Shown: positions 17,285 through 26,167 of the stretch, one piece after another
How positions within the stretch are numbered: position 1 is the first letter of the stretch
Layout: every line of letters starts with the position of its first letter
Assembly: GCA_963676655.2 (NCBI GenBank)
Contig: CAXXKX010000003.1
Span: 3,100,001 to 3,164,000, forward strand
Reading direction: 5' to 3'
Length of the DNA stretch: 64,000 nt
Origin: G963676655 sp963676655
GTDB taxonomy: Bacteria; Verrucomicrobiota; Lentisphaeria; Victivallales; Victivallaceae
Translations under genes and position numbers: made by a program
The notes under the pieces: generated by a model
What the model was told of the DNA's origin: nothing
Database searches by the model: none
The model's input: the letters and a program-made list of their open reading frames with translations, nothing else

Positions 17285-17908
17285 ATGAATAAACAATACA
17301 AACCACAACAGACCGTGGCGCGGGAACAAAGCCGGGTCGTCGGCTGGAGTCTGATGCATGTCGTTACGGCGATTTTCCTGGCGGCGGGCATTTACTATTG
17401 CCGGGCCTACATGCAACTGCCGGACCGGGTGCTCATCATGGATGAGGGTAAAAACCTTTACTACGGTTCCAGCGGTAAAGTGCTTTGTCGAGCCACCGCC
17501 GAAGATATTGCGTCGCGAGCGACAGTCGCCTTTCTCGAACGCAGTTTCGAGCAGGATCACCGGGCCGCCTGCGAAGCGTTGTTCGGACGTTCCGCGCAAA
17601 AATCCCTGCGTTCAATCGTATCGCTGACCCGGGACGAATTCAACGAACAGAAAATCCGACAGGTCCCGGTGATCGACAAGATCGAACTGTTACCGGCAAC
17701 TGAACCGAACCAATGTCTGGCGTTCGTCAGCGGCATCTTGCATCGAACTGGAATTTACCTGAATCTGCCCTATTACCAGAAGCTGGAATTCACGCTCGGA
17801 TTACGCTTGATGCGGTCGCCGGATATCAAGACTTATCCGCTGCGGGTATTACGCATGAGATATGAAGAAAGATCAATTTTCGACAATAAGAGAGGAAAGG
17901 AAAAATGA
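17285..17908 (+). CDS. VirB8/TraE-like inner-membrane protein, first of two
   Basis: 207 residues from ATG 17285; a GTG at 17252 is in frame but lies inside the upstream hairpin, so it is not chosen. A short cytoplasmic N-terminus, one membrane helix (about residues 22-40, VVTAIFLAAGIYYC) and a periplasmic domain of about 165 residues match VirB8/TraE in size and topology. VirB8 is an assembly factor of the T4SS inner-membrane complex. The stop overlaps the next start (ATGA). Confidence 0.65.
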   Translation: MNKQYKPQQTVAREQSRVVGWSLMHVVTAIFLAAGIYYCRAYMQLPDRVLIMDEGKNLYYGSSGKVLCRATAEDIASRATVAFLERSFEQDHRAACEALFGRSAQKSLRSIVSLTRDEFNEQKIRQVPVIDKIELLPATEPNQCLAFVSGILHRTGIYLNLPYYQKLEFTLGLRLMRSPDIKTYPLRVLRMRYEERSIFDNKRGKEK

Positions 17909-18495
17909 GTTACAAAAGCCTTTATGAAGTATTGAAGAAGAGCTTTATCCTGTACATTCCGCTGTCGTTCCTGACACCATTGCTGATGTATCAGTGGCGT
18001 GACAACAACCGGCTGATTGTCATGGACAAGGCCCACAGTTACCACATTACCGAGTATACGTCGGAGGAAAATCTGCGGCGGCTTTACGAGTACCAGGTCA
18101 AACAGGCGGTCTTCGCATTCCTGATGCGAAATCCGCTCGGGTTCGACAACAAGGAACTGCTGGAGGCGATGTTCGTCGGCGAAGCCCGGCAGCAGGTCAT
18201 GAAACAGGAGCTTGCGGAATCGTTCCAGTTCAAGCAATACAAAATGCTCCAGAAGGTGGAAATCCTGAATATCCGGATTCTCCGTGCCGACCGCCGCCGT
18301 TCGTTCGCCCGGGTGGACGGTCAGCTGATCCGCTACTACGTGAGCCGGAATAATCAGCAGAAAACCTTTACTGCCCAGTTCGAAATGAACGTCGAACTTC
18401 AGGTGAACTTTGATACCGCCACCAGCAGTCGCTACCCGTTTGTTATCACCAAAATGAAATACTCTCAACTCGAACATAAGGAAAAAGATAAATGA
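17905..18495 (+). CDS. VirB8/TraE-like inner-membrane protein, second of two
   Basis: 196 residues: an N-terminal membrane helix (about residues 13-30, SFILYIPLSFLTPLLMYQW) and a periplasmic domain whose strand pattern (AHSYHITEYTSEENLRRLY; FARVDGQLIRYYVSRNN) parallels that of the preceding gene product. The two are probably divergent paralogues; sequence identity is low by eye. Coupled on both sides by ATGA overlaps. Two VirB8-like proteins in tandem could form a hetero-oligomer. Confidence 0.6.
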   Translation: MSYKSLYEVLKKSFILYIPLSFLTPLLMYQWRDNNRLIVMDKAHSYHITEYTSEENLRRLYEYQVKQAVFAFLMRNPLGFDNKELLEAMFVGEARQQVMKQELAESFQFKQYKMLQKVEILNIRILRADRRRSFARVDGQLIRYYVSRNNQQKTFTAQFEMNVELQVNFDTATSSRYPFVITKMKYSQLEHKEKDK

Positions 18496-19583
18496 TTTAT
18501 TCCACAATAAAACAATCCTTCCTACTTTTTTTGCTGGTTGCAGGTGCCGCTTTTTCGGCAATGGCGGAAGAACCGACGCAGGAAGAAATTATGCAACAGA
18601 ACCAGTACGTCGAATACCGTCTGGAACAGGGCGAAATCTATAAGATTTACGTCAAAATGACGGATGGTGTCACAACCGTCCAGTTCCCATCGGCCATTAC
18701 CGAAATCGCGGGGAAAAACATCTCAGCCGACGGCAAAGGCTGCGATTTCCAGATCGCGGTCAAGCCGGGTTCGTATTATTTTAACGTTACCGCAATGGCA
18801 CCGGGCGCGACCGGCACGCTGACGGTGACCTTTAATCGCCAGCTTTATATTCTGTATCTAATTCAGTCGGAACAAAAAGCTTTTGCTTCGGTAGTATTCA
18901 GTAAAAATTCCGGGCGGCGCAATTTCAGCGACAACATCGTGAGTAACACCCCGAAAGTTACCCCGGCCCGGCTGGTATCGTTGATTGATATTGCGAAAAA
19001 ATATGAAGTTCTCAAAAAGACTTATCCGGAAACACTCAGCGGCGTGGAACAGGTTAAATTCAAGAATCGTTATCGCTGCGGCAAATACGATATTTATCTC
19101 GATAAAGCGGTTCGGTTCGAGGAGGAAGATACGGTTATTTTCAAGCTGCGGCTGGACAACCTGACTTCCGAAGAAATCAAGTATGACAAGCATTCATTTT
19201 CCGCCCATGCCGGGAATAGCGTCTACTACATGAGTGTCTCTGACGCCTCCGGGATCATGCCGCCGAAATCCAAAACCTATGCATGGTTCGGAATTACTTC
19301 CACCCCGCACGGCGGACGCAACAACCTGACCGCCGACAACGACTGGCTGATCGCCCTGACCACGCAGGAAATGCACCTTAATAACCTGCAATCCCTGCCG
19401 ACAAAGAAGAAAGAAGTGAAAAAGAAAGTTTCTCCACAACCTGCTCTGACCAAACCGCAAGCTGAAGCGATTGCGTCAATCAAAGCCATGTGTCTACAGA
19501 CCCGGAAGCACGTCGATGAACTTCGCAAGCGGACTGAAGCGCAACTTCGCAAGAGCGACGATAAGCAGGAGAAGAGACCATGA
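18492..19583 (+). CDS. VirB9/TrbG-like outer core-complex protein
   Basis: 363 residues with a signal peptide (cleavage near residue 25, AMA-EEP). The N-terminal beta domain (QGEIYKIYVKMTDGVTTVQFP) and the C-terminal beta domain after residue 180 (YDIYLDKAVRFEEEDTVIFK) have the spacing of VirB9/CagX proteins. VirB9 proteins line the periplasmic core complex with VirB7 and VirB10. The position before VirB10 is canonical. The last 60 residues are a basic, helical extension (KKKEVKKKVSPQPALTKPQ) longer than usual. Confidence 0.75.
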   Translation: MIYSTIKQSFLLFLLVAGAAFSAMAEEPTQEEIMQQNQYVEYRLEQGEIYKIYVKMTDGVTTVQFPSAITEIAGKNISADGKGCDFQIAVKPGSYYFNVTAMAPGATGTLTVTFNRQLYILYLIQSEQKAFASVVFSKNSGRRNFSDNIVSNTPKVTPARLVSLIDIAKKYEVLKKTYPETLSGVEQVKFKNRYRCGKYDIYLDKAVRFEEEDTVIFKLRLDNLTSEEIKYDKHSFSAHAGNSVYYMSVSDASGIMPPKSKTYAWFGITSTPHGGRNNLTADNDWLIALTTQEMHLNNLQSLPTKKKEVKKKVSPQPALTKPQAEAIASIKAMCLQTRKHVDELRKRTEAQLRKSDDKQEKRP

Positions 19584-20932
19584 CCGGAACAGAACTTGTC
19601 AATATCATCAAATCTCCAACCTCAAAAGTGCTGATATTCGGCACGCTGCTGATCGGCGGAGCCCTGATCCTGATCCCGATGCTGAACCGTGACGACAATC
19701 CCGATTCGGTCAAACAGGAAACCGAGCTCAAACAGGAGGAAAAAGCGCCGCTGGAAATCGGCACCGGCATCCCGCGCTTCAAACTCGATAAACGTTCGGA
19801 CAAAGTGGAGCAATCGGCATCCGGCATGGATGACGCGCCGCCGCCGGTTATCAATGAAAACAAAGCTCCGGTCGCAGCCAAACGCCTTGACCGGCCAGAT
19901 CGTCCCGATGCCTTGGAACTTGCCAAACGCAATCTGGACCGACACAACGACCGCCGTCAGCGAACCCGCAAACTGGACACAGATGCCGGTAGAAACGGCC
20001 GCAACAATCGGAATGAACGCGGCGACCGCGGGCAAAGCCGGGGAAACGCGCAATCCGGCATTTTCATTATGAGCGCAACTTCCGGCAATTCGGCTGCCGT
20101 TTCACAGGAAAAAGTATTTCTGTCGGAACGCTATGCGCCGTTTGGTCGGTTGCTTGACTGCAAACTGGTCAATACGCTGGAAAGCAATACCGATGGTACG
20201 CCGCTGATCGCATTGGTCATCGAGGATTTGTGGTGGACCAACGCCAACGGCGAACGCAAGCTGATCATTCCGGCCGGAACCGAAGTCCACGGCAAAATGG
20301 GTTCATGCGTGCGCAACCGGATGATGTGCGAAGGAAATTTTGTGCTAATCTGGCAGATTACCTCGGACCAGGTCGGGATGGAACTTCAGTTGCAGGGACG
20401 CATTCTGGAAAAATCCAACCAGGCCGGCAATAAAGGCAAAGCCACGATTACCGATATGGCGGCTGGCATTCCCGGTCGGGTGATGAAAAACGACAGTCTG
20501 AACGAAATGCTGCAATACACGATGGCCTTCGCCCAGGGACTGGCTTCCGGTTTTCAAACGACCACTACCTATGACAACGGCAGTACGATCGTCTCGGAAA
20601 GCGACGGTTCGACGAAGAATGCTCTCGCATCCGGGATCGAATCATTGTCCGATGTGGCGCTGGAAAATATCACCGACAAGATTTCCAAGGAGTCCTATTA
20701 CATCCGAGTGGCGGCCGGGACCGAATTTTACCTCTACATCGAGCAAGTAACGGATATTTCCAAAGCCGCGATCGCGGATACCGCACTCAACAATCTGGAA
20801 CAGTTAAAGCTCTCTCAAAATAAGAAAAATAATGCTTCCGACGACACGGTCGCCAAAGCCTCCAAGCTCCACGACGCGCTCGGAAGCGCCTTACCCAAAT
20901 CACTTAAACGCGAACTGAAAGGAATCAATTAA
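19580..20932 (+). CDS. virB10: VirB10/TrbI-like T4SS core protein
   Basis: 450 residues: one N-terminal membrane helix (about residues 15-35), a charged flexible linker to about 155 (Arg/Asn/Asp-rich around 130-155, RKLDTDAGRNGRNNRNERGD) and the TrbI-type C-terminal beta domain with PLIALVIEDLWWTNANGERK, IIPAGTEVHGKM and VAAGTEFYLYIEQ. VirB10 spans both membranes and transmits energy from the ATPases to the outer pore. The linker is less Pro-rich than classical VirB10. Confidence 0.85.
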   Translation: MTGTELVNIIKSPTSKVLIFGTLLIGGALILIPMLNRDDNPDSVKQETELKQEEKAPLEIGTGIPRFKLDKRSDKVEQSASGMDDAPPPVINENKAPVAAKRLDRPDRPDALELAKRNLDRHNDRRQRTRKLDTDAGRNGRNNRNERGDRGQSRGNAQSGIFIMSATSGNSAAVSQEKVFLSERYAPFGRLLDCKLVNTLESNTDGTPLIALVIEDLWWTNANGERKLIIPAGTEVHGKMGSCVRNRMMCEGNFVLIWQITSDQVGMELQLQGRILEKSNQAGNKGKATITDMAAGIPGRVMKNDSLNEMLQYTMAFAQGLASGFQTTTTYDNGSTIVSESDGSTKNALASGIESLSDVALENITDKISKESYYIRVAAGTEFYLYIEQVTDISKAAIADTALNNLEQLKLSQNKKNNASDDTVAKASKLHDALGSALPKSLKRELKGIN

Positions 20933-20933
20933 G

Positions 20934-21548
20934 ATGAAAAAACTCAACTATTTTCTGGCGGCGACGGTCATTACAGCGACATGTCTGACCGGGTGCAAAT
21001 CAAAAGCTCCGGCAATCAAACCTAAACCCAAAGAATACACCCAGGTACCCCTGTACATGGCCGGACAGCAGATACCTGGCGACTCACAGGAAAAGTATCT
21101 GAGCAATGCCGAGGTAAAAATGTACTCGGTCGGACGTCTGGTCGATCCCGGCAGCGGCACGATGCGGGAGGCCGGAACCATCTACCGCATCGAGGTCGCG
21201 CCGCAGTGGAACCTGATCCCGCAGTATGACGCCAACCCGGAAAGTTTTGCCAGAAAACAACTTCAGAAGCAGTACGCAGACAGCATGACCGGGCAGATGA
21301 ACCATGCGTTGACAGAAACCCGCGAAGTCAGGCACAGTCTGGATGTTGTCCGGCAGGAGGTTTTAAATACCAACAACAGCATTCAGCAGCTTTCCGGGGA
21401 AAACGCCCAACTCAAACAGGAGCTCGAAAAACAAAATAGTAATACGACTAATCTGCTTGACAGCATGAAAAAAATGCGGAAGTACATCGAGCTGCTCGAA
21501 CAGCGTATTTCCGACCGCAACACCAGGAATTTCGGAGGCCGTAAATGA
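20934..21548 (+). CDS. T4SS-associated lipoprotein, coiled-coil
   Basis: 204 residues. Signal peptide with lipobox LTGC (Cys about residue 21). Residues 35-105 are a small mixed domain containing VPLYMAGQQIPGD; residues 110-195 are a heptad-type coiled coil (EVRHSLDVVRQEVLNTNNSI, LKQELEKQNSNTTNLLDSM). Two bases after VirB10 and before a small membrane protein. It may fill the VirB7/TraV role of stabilising the outer-membrane ring, but this is by position and lipidation only. Confidence 0.65.
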   Translation: MKKLNYFLAATVITATCLTGCKSKAPAIKPKPKEYTQVPLYMAGQQIPGDSQEKYLSNAEVKMYSVGRLVDPGSGTMREAGTIYRIEVAPQWNLIPQYDANPESFARKQLQKQYADSMTGQMNHALTETREVRHSLDVVRQEVLNTNNSIQQLSGENAQLKQELEKQNSNTTNLLDSMKKMRKYIELLEQRISDRNTRNFGGRK

Positions 21549-21814
21549 AACGTTTCTTTTTTATTTTCCTGATTATTGGAATACTCGCCAGCGCCGCGTG
21601 CCACGTCTGGGAATACCGGAAAATTCGGGAGTTTGCCCGGACCTTCCAGGCCCAATCCGAGATCGAACTCAAGCGAACCGCGTTGATGGTAATCTATCAG
21701 CAGATCCTGCGTAACACGGTCCGGGAAATCAATGAATTGAAACAGGAAAAAGCCGAACGTGATAGACAAAAATTTTCAGAATTATTCAAAGAAGAAACGG
21801 AGGCACAGCCATGA
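21545..21814 (+). CDS. Small membrane protein with helical tail
   Basis: 89 residues: an N-terminal hydrophobic helix (FFFIFLIIGILASAACHVW) and a long charged helix (REINELKQEKAERDRQKF). ATGA overlaps with both neighbours place it firmly in the operon. No family recognised; probably an accessory inner-membrane component. Confidence 0.6.
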   Translation: MKRFFFIFLIIGILASAACHVWEYRKIREFARTFQAQSEIELKRTALMVIYQQILRNTVREINELKQEKAERDRQKFSELFKEETEAQP

Positions 21815-22635
21815 AACCGATTCTTATTTTTATCGCGGGGACCAAAGGCGGAGTCGGCAAATCCTTTACCTCAATCATGCTGGCCGGGGCCGCCATGGAT
21901 CTGGGGTTATCCCTGACGGTTTACGATACCGATAATGAGAACCGGACGCTGGGCGTACTGATGCCGGAACAGAGCACTTTTCTAGATGAAACCCGGGAAC
22001 AATACCCTCTCGACGAAGTTATTAACGGCCTCTTTGCAGATACATGTTCAGATGTGACGATTGTAGATATGAAGGCCGGGACCAGCCGCTCGACTCAGGA
22101 ATGGTTTTTATCCGTGCCCTGGGATGACCTGCAAAACGCCGACATTGATGTCTATGTTGTGGGCTGCATCACTTCCGATCCGGATTCGGTCCGAACCTTT
22201 GTGCCGTGGCTGACTTATTTCCGGGATATAAATTTAACGGTTAATTTTTTGATTGTCAAAAATCTGATGGACGGAGATCATTTTTTCTCATACTCTTCTT
22301 TGCTTGAACCGGCAATGAAGAAATTAAACATCAATTATCAGGTATTTGTTTTCCACGCGGTCGAGCAGAAATACATTAACACGCTGAACGAGAATAACCT
22401 CACTATCCGGGCACACATAAACAGCAAGCCCGCCGTTCTGACTACCGTCATGCAGAAATCCCGGCTGCGAAAGCATTATTTTGCCATAACCGACCAATTG
22501 GTCGAATTTTTCGCAACAAAACTTGGGACGGAAGAAATGAATGACGCAAGAAAGCAATTACTTCAAAGTATCAGGAAAAGAGCCAACCATCTAGAAACCC
22601 TGGAAAAAGTCAATAACGCCGGTCGTAAAAAATGA
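21811..22635 (+). CDS. ParA/MinD-type ATPase (VirC1/TraL-like)
   Basis: 274 residues. Deviant Walker A KGGVGKS at about residues 12-18 and a Walker A'-like/B strand VTIVDMKAGTSRS at about 85-97 identify the ParA/MinD superfamily. This family also includes the TraL/VirC1 proteins that position T4SS substrates or the apparatus. The strand VYDTDNENRTLGVLMPE fits the effector region. No ParB gene is adjacent, so a role in placing the T4SS is more likely than plasmid partition. Coupled to both neighbours by ATGA-type overlap. Confidence 0.8.
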   Translation: MKPILIFIAGTKGGVGKSFTSIMLAGAAMDLGLSLTVYDTDNENRTLGVLMPEQSTFLDETREQYPLDEVINGLFADTCSDVTIVDMKAGTSRSTQEWFLSVPWDDLQNADIDVYVVGCITSDPDSVRTFVPWLTYFRDINLTVNFLIVKNLMDGDHFFSYSSLLEPAMKKLNINYQVFVFHAVEQKYINTLNENNLTIRAHINSKPAVLTTVMQKSRLRKHYFAITDQLVEFFATKLGTEEMNDARKQLLQSIRKRANHLETLEKVNNAGRKK

Positions 22636-23444
22636 CAATGCAGTCCAATCCCAATCTGGTAATCAAGGATTTTATGCAATGCATTCCCGAGCCAAAACGG
22701 CGCGATTATGAGTTGCTGCTGCTGCGCTGTAATTTCAGCGATTCGGCCGATCCGCTTTTCCCGATCATCCTTTTTCTGCTGTTTTTGCAGGATTCACTGG
22801 CTGACCGGAGCGATGTTCTGGCTGAAGAATTCAGTCAACTGCGCATGGCGCTTGCTACCGGGCAGCCGCTGCCTGTTTCACCTAGACCTCGCTCCCGGTC
22901 ATGGTGGAAGATTACGGCTATCTCGCTTTTGGTTATACAGGTTATACAGGTTATGCTGGGTGCGTTCTGGCTTTACCGGATTGAGACAATCAAAGGCGCT
23001 GGCAAAACTGAGGAAACAGAACAAAGTCAACCGGCCAGATCATTGGAGATTCAAAAAATAAACCATTACTGGGACCAAAAACTCAAACATATAAAGGAAA
23101 ATGAATGGGCTATGAACTTGTCTGAATTAGCCTCGAAAGAGACCATCGGTATTTTTGTCACCGTTGCCGTGATCTTCGTAATGCTGTTGCTGCTGCAAAT
23201 CATTTTGACCATGGTTGCGGCAAAGAAAATTGCCAAGAATGACGACGATCTCAAGGACCTTGAAGAGTACCTCAAGCGCAGTCTCTGGAAGTCCGCAAGT
23301 TGCGATGAAAACCACCATTATCTTGATCCGGATATCGAGCCGCTCCCGCCGAAAATCGAGGATAAAGCAGTTCCGGATATCCCCGTGGCCGATGTCAGCG
23401 GCTGGGGAGAAGTTGAAGACGCAGAAAAAGATGATGATGAATAA
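22632..23444 (+). CDS. Two-helix membrane protein of the T4SS operon, unknown
   Basis: 270 residues: a soluble N-terminal domain of about 90 residues, a membrane helix (about 95-116), a 55-residue loop, a second helix (about 173-198, FVTVAVIFVMLLLLQIILTMV) and an acidic tail rich in Pro and Asp. Placement directly after the ParA-like gene resembles TraL/TraM-type gene pairs of conjugative systems. The sequence itself gives no firm family. Could be the membrane receptor of the ParA-like protein. Confidence 0.55.
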   Translation: MTMQSNPNLVIKDFMQCIPEPKRRDYELLLLRCNFSDSADPLFPIILFLLFLQDSLADRSDVLAEEFSQLRMALATGQPLPVSPRPRSRSWWKITAISLLVIQVIQVMLGAFWLYRIETIKGAGKTEETEQSQPARSLEIQKINHYWDQKLKHIKENEWAMNLSELASKETIGIFVTVAVIFVMLLLLQIILTMVAAKKIAKNDDDLKDLEEYLKRSLWKSASCDENHHYLDPDIEPLPPKIEDKAVPDIPVADVSGWGEVEDAEKDDDE

Positions 23445-23475
23445 ACATATGTATTTCAGAGCTTGGGAAGTGGGG

Positions 23476-23620
23476 TGCAGGGGGAAACCCGAAGCTGTTC
23501 GGGTGTCCCCCGCAAACAAAATACTGTTTCGGCGGGGTATGGGGCGGCCAGCCCCATTTATACGCGCCCGGAGGCTCTCCGGGGTCGGTCCAGCGGACAA
23601 GCGCTGGTCGCCGAAGGCGA
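23476..23620 (+). ncRNA. Candidate structured RNA: five consecutive hairpins
   Basis: Hairpin 1: GGGGG 23480-23484 / CCCCC 23507-23511 with inner CCCGAA / TTCGGG. Hairpin 2: 23531-23568, inner GGGGC / GCCCC and outer GTAT / ATAC and GGCG / CGCC. Hairpin 3: CCGGAG 23568-23573 / CTCCGG 23577-23582. Hairpin 4: CCAGCG 23590-23595 / CGCTGG 23602-23607. Hairpin 5: TCGCC 23608-23612 / GGCGA 23616-23620. Nearly every base between 23476 and 23620 is in or beside a stem, and the stretch is GC-rich between less GC-rich genes. It ends 33 bases before the next start. The run is far more ordered than chance. It might be a leader RNA, a transposon-derived RNA of the HEARO/omega type, or a DNA structure such as a transfer origin. 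Confidence 0.5.
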
Positions 23621-23653
23621 AACAAAACCCTTAATCATAGGAGATAAAACATC

Positions 23654-26167
23654 ATGGATTGTATGAACGAAGAACAGGTCAGGCTGCTCCATAAACTGCA
23701 AATGGCGGAAATACCAGCCTTCGCTTCGGTCAATCCTCTGACCATGAGCGAAGACGAGGCCAACGATTATTTTCGGATGAATTTGCCCCCGCTGGAATGG
23801 CTCAACGTGGTCGGGGAAAATAAAAAACATGAATTTGTGGAGGCGCATTTCATCGGCGTATCGGAAAACAACTGCCGGACGCAGATGCAAAAATGGCTGG
23901 AACAAGAGGACTTGACCTCGTTCCAGCAACCCAATCCGCAGTTCGGAACCGGGGAAATGTGGCTCGAATACTTTTCGCAGCCGATAAGTTCCGTTAATCT
24001 CAACGCGCTGGATGATGCGTTCAAAAAATGGGAAATCCCCGTTCCGCAAATCCCGGTGCCGAAAGAACAGCAAAAGATCGATCACTATAAACCCAAAGTC
24101 GCAGAACAGGCAATCTACCAGAGGTTGTCGCCGACTGAATTGCAAAAAGAGCTGGAAAAACTGAAATCCGGCCAGGAACTAAGTCCGGACGTTTCTTTGG
24201 GCTTTGCTCCCGGCGATTTGATGACCTTTGAAGATGATACGACTTTTCACACCTTTTTGTCGCCGCTGGACCAGCTTTCCCCGGCGGAACTGAATTCTCT
24301 GGCAGCGGGGAACGCGGTGGAAAATCTGACCGGGCAACGGTTGGTCGATACCGTTAATTCCGATGTCTCGGTCAAGCCCTATTACGCCCGGCTGTCAGCG
24401 GCTGAAATCCGGCAGGAGATCGAACATTTTCAAGAGACCGGAACCTTTCGCAGCGGCATTTCCATCGGCCATGACAGCGGAATCAAAAGCAAGTCTGATA
24501 AAGCGGTCGATTCTTTCGTGACCGAACTTTCCGATCAGGAACTGGATCAACTCGAATCCGGGATATTCCAGCACCCGGAAAAACTGCTGGGCCAGAAACT
24601 GCTCGGTTACACCAATTCGCAGGACATCGAGGTATTCCGTCGTCTGACGCCCGAAGAACTGGTAGCCGAGCTTGAACTATATACCAAAGACAAAAAATTT
24701 TCTTCTCCGGAAATCAGTCTCGGCCATCTTGCGGCCAAGGAGACCTATAAGAAGGAATTTTACCGTCCTTTGCAACCTCTGTCTGAAGCTGATTTGACAG
24801 ATTTGGCAGCCGGAAAACCGATCTCGAATCAGGATATTCTTTATGCCCAGAAACTGGTCTGCCGTACTCCGAAAATTCCCCCGGCTCCGGTTTATGAAAC
24901 TAAATTTTCCGCACTGGAACTGGCCTTTGAGGACTGCGGCGAGGACCGGGTCGAACTCTATCTGCAGCGCAGGAAAATGCTGGAAGAAAAAACGATCAAT
25001 AAAGTTACCCCGGAACAGCGGGCCATGATCAAAGCGTTGCAGGCGACCGGCAAAGGTCCTAAAATCGACCGTGACGCTTATTTGTCTCTAAAAAACAAGG
25101 ATGCAGCCGCTTATATTCAGGAAAATGAAAACAACCCGGAAAATACCTTTGAGGCTACGGCCTATCCGCAACATACTAAATTAACAAAGGATGCGGCGTT
25201 CCCGGAATTCAAAAAAGCCAATTTATTTTCTCAGGAACAGGCCGATTACCTGCAACGATCGATCATTCGCGACCTGGCGGCGGAGGGCCATGTCGCCACC
25301 CCGGAAACCTTGCCGGAACTGCTGGATAAACTTGAACTGATTACCTCATCCCAGGCCAAAGACCTGATCGAACCGCATTTTGAAACCCCGGCCGGTTCCG
25401 GGCTGCTTAACCAATGTAAAGCCTATATCGATTCCGGCAAAATCCACAATCCCGACAATATCGCGACCATCGCCGATGTCTATAAGCTCTATCAAACCCA
25501 TCGCGGGTTGGATTTTGATATGAAAGCTGCCATGCGCGACCTGGTCGATGGCGGCTATATCCGGACCGACGACGGCATGGCCAAAGTCAAGTTCACCACC
25601 GAAGCGCAGGATGCCGAACTGATCGCAAAATACGGCGACGAACCCGCCGGCAGCAATCTCCGCGCCCGGATTTTCGACCTGATCAACGACGCCAAAATCG
25701 GCAATCTGGATGACGATCAGTTCAAGCGGCTAAAAGTCCGGGAAGCCATGCAGATTATCGCTCAGAATGCGGAACTCGAACACTTTAAAAATCAATCACG
25801 GGCCACCAAGGGACAAAAAGAACTGCTGCAAAAAATGGAGGCGCGCGGCTCGATCAATCTTCAGAAAATCAATCTGGAGCGGCTTACGTTCAAAGCGGCC
25901 GATCAGTTGATCAAGCAGAACCTGCGTAACGCCCCGTCACGTACCTCCAATGCCCCAGCGACCGCCAAACAGCGGACATTTATCAAAGTACTGGTCGCGC
26001 ATCAGTTGGTATCCTCGATGCCTTATAGCGAATGGAAGGATTTAACATTACAAAAAGCGTCGCAACTGATCGCCTCCGTGCCGGAAGAACAGCGCAAAAG
26101 CCTTGCGTCGCAAAGCCATGATAATCCCCGGACGCCCGCTCCACAACCCGCTGCGCCGGAACGTTGA
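23654..26167 (+). CDS. Large soluble repeat protein of the T4SS operon, unknown
   Basis: 837 residues, ribosome site AGGAGA before the ATG. No signal peptide or membrane helix. Three degenerate repeats of about 80-90 residues start near 155, 244 and 328: each begins Y/F-x-R-L-S/T-x-x-E-L, contains a SLG(F/H) motif, then a PL-x-x-L-S-x-A-E-L-x-x-LAAG-type segment. Short DUF3072-like modules (xKQ or EQ, hydrophobic helix, LT..eA..L/Y) occur near residues 5-42, 451-492, 716-755 and 767-812, the last as ATAKQRTFIKVLV and LTLQKASQLIASVP. The tail is Pro-rich. It sits where a relaxase or primase might be expected, but no HUH or other relaxase motif is visible. Perhaps a substrate adaptor or DNA-processing scaffold; function unknown. 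Confidence 0.6.
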   Translation: MDCMNEEQVRLLHKLQMAEIPAFASVNPLTMSEDEANDYFRMNLPPLEWLNVVGENKKHEFVEAHFIGVSENNCRTQMQKWLEQEDLTSFQQPNPQFGTGEMWLEYFSQPISSVNLNALDDAFKKWEIPVPQIPVPKEQQKIDHYKPKVAEQAIYQRLSPTELQKELEKLKSGQELSPDVSLGFAPGDLMTFEDDTTFHTFLSPLDQLSPAELNSLAAGNAVENLTGQRLVDTVNSDVSVKPYYARLSAAEIRQEIEHFQETGTFRSGISIGHDSGIKSKSDKAVDSFVTELSDQELDQLESGIFQHPEKLLGQKLLGYTNSQDIEVFRRLTPEELVAELELYTKDKKFSSPEISLGHLAAKETYKKEFYRPLQPLSEADLTDLAAGKPISNQDILYAQKLVCRTPKIPPAPVYETKFSALELAFEDCGEDRVELYLQRRKMLEEKTINKVTPEQRAMIKALQATGKGPKIDRDAYLSLKNKDAAAYIQENENNPENTFEATAYPQHTKLTKDAAFPEFKKANLFSQEQADYLQRSIIRDLAAEGHVATPETLPELLDKLELITSSQAKDLIEPHFETPAGSGLLNQCKAYIDSGKIHNPDNIATIADVYKLYQTHRGLDFDMKAAMRDLVDGGYIRTDDGMAKVKFTTEAQDAELIAKYGDEPAGSNLRARIFDLINDAKIGNLDDDQFKRLKVREAMQIIAQNAELEHFKNQSRATKGQKELLQKMEARGSINLQKINLERLTFKAADQLIKQNLRNAPSRTSNAPATAKQRTFIKVLVAHQLVSSMPYSEWKDLTLQKASQLIASVPEEQRKSLASQSHDNPRTPAPQPAAPER

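Noticed and set aside
17833..18561. 242-codon antisense frame over the VirB8-like genes
   Set aside because: Overlaps three coupled T4SS genes completely; shadow.
21811..22635. Plasmid partition system
   Set aside because: The ParA-like protein has no ParB neighbour or centromere-like iterons, and the gene is embedded in a T4SS operon.
23654..26167. Relaxase assignment for the 837-residue protein
   Set aside because: Its operon position suggested this, but no HUH triad, catalytic Tyr pair or other relaxase motif is visible.
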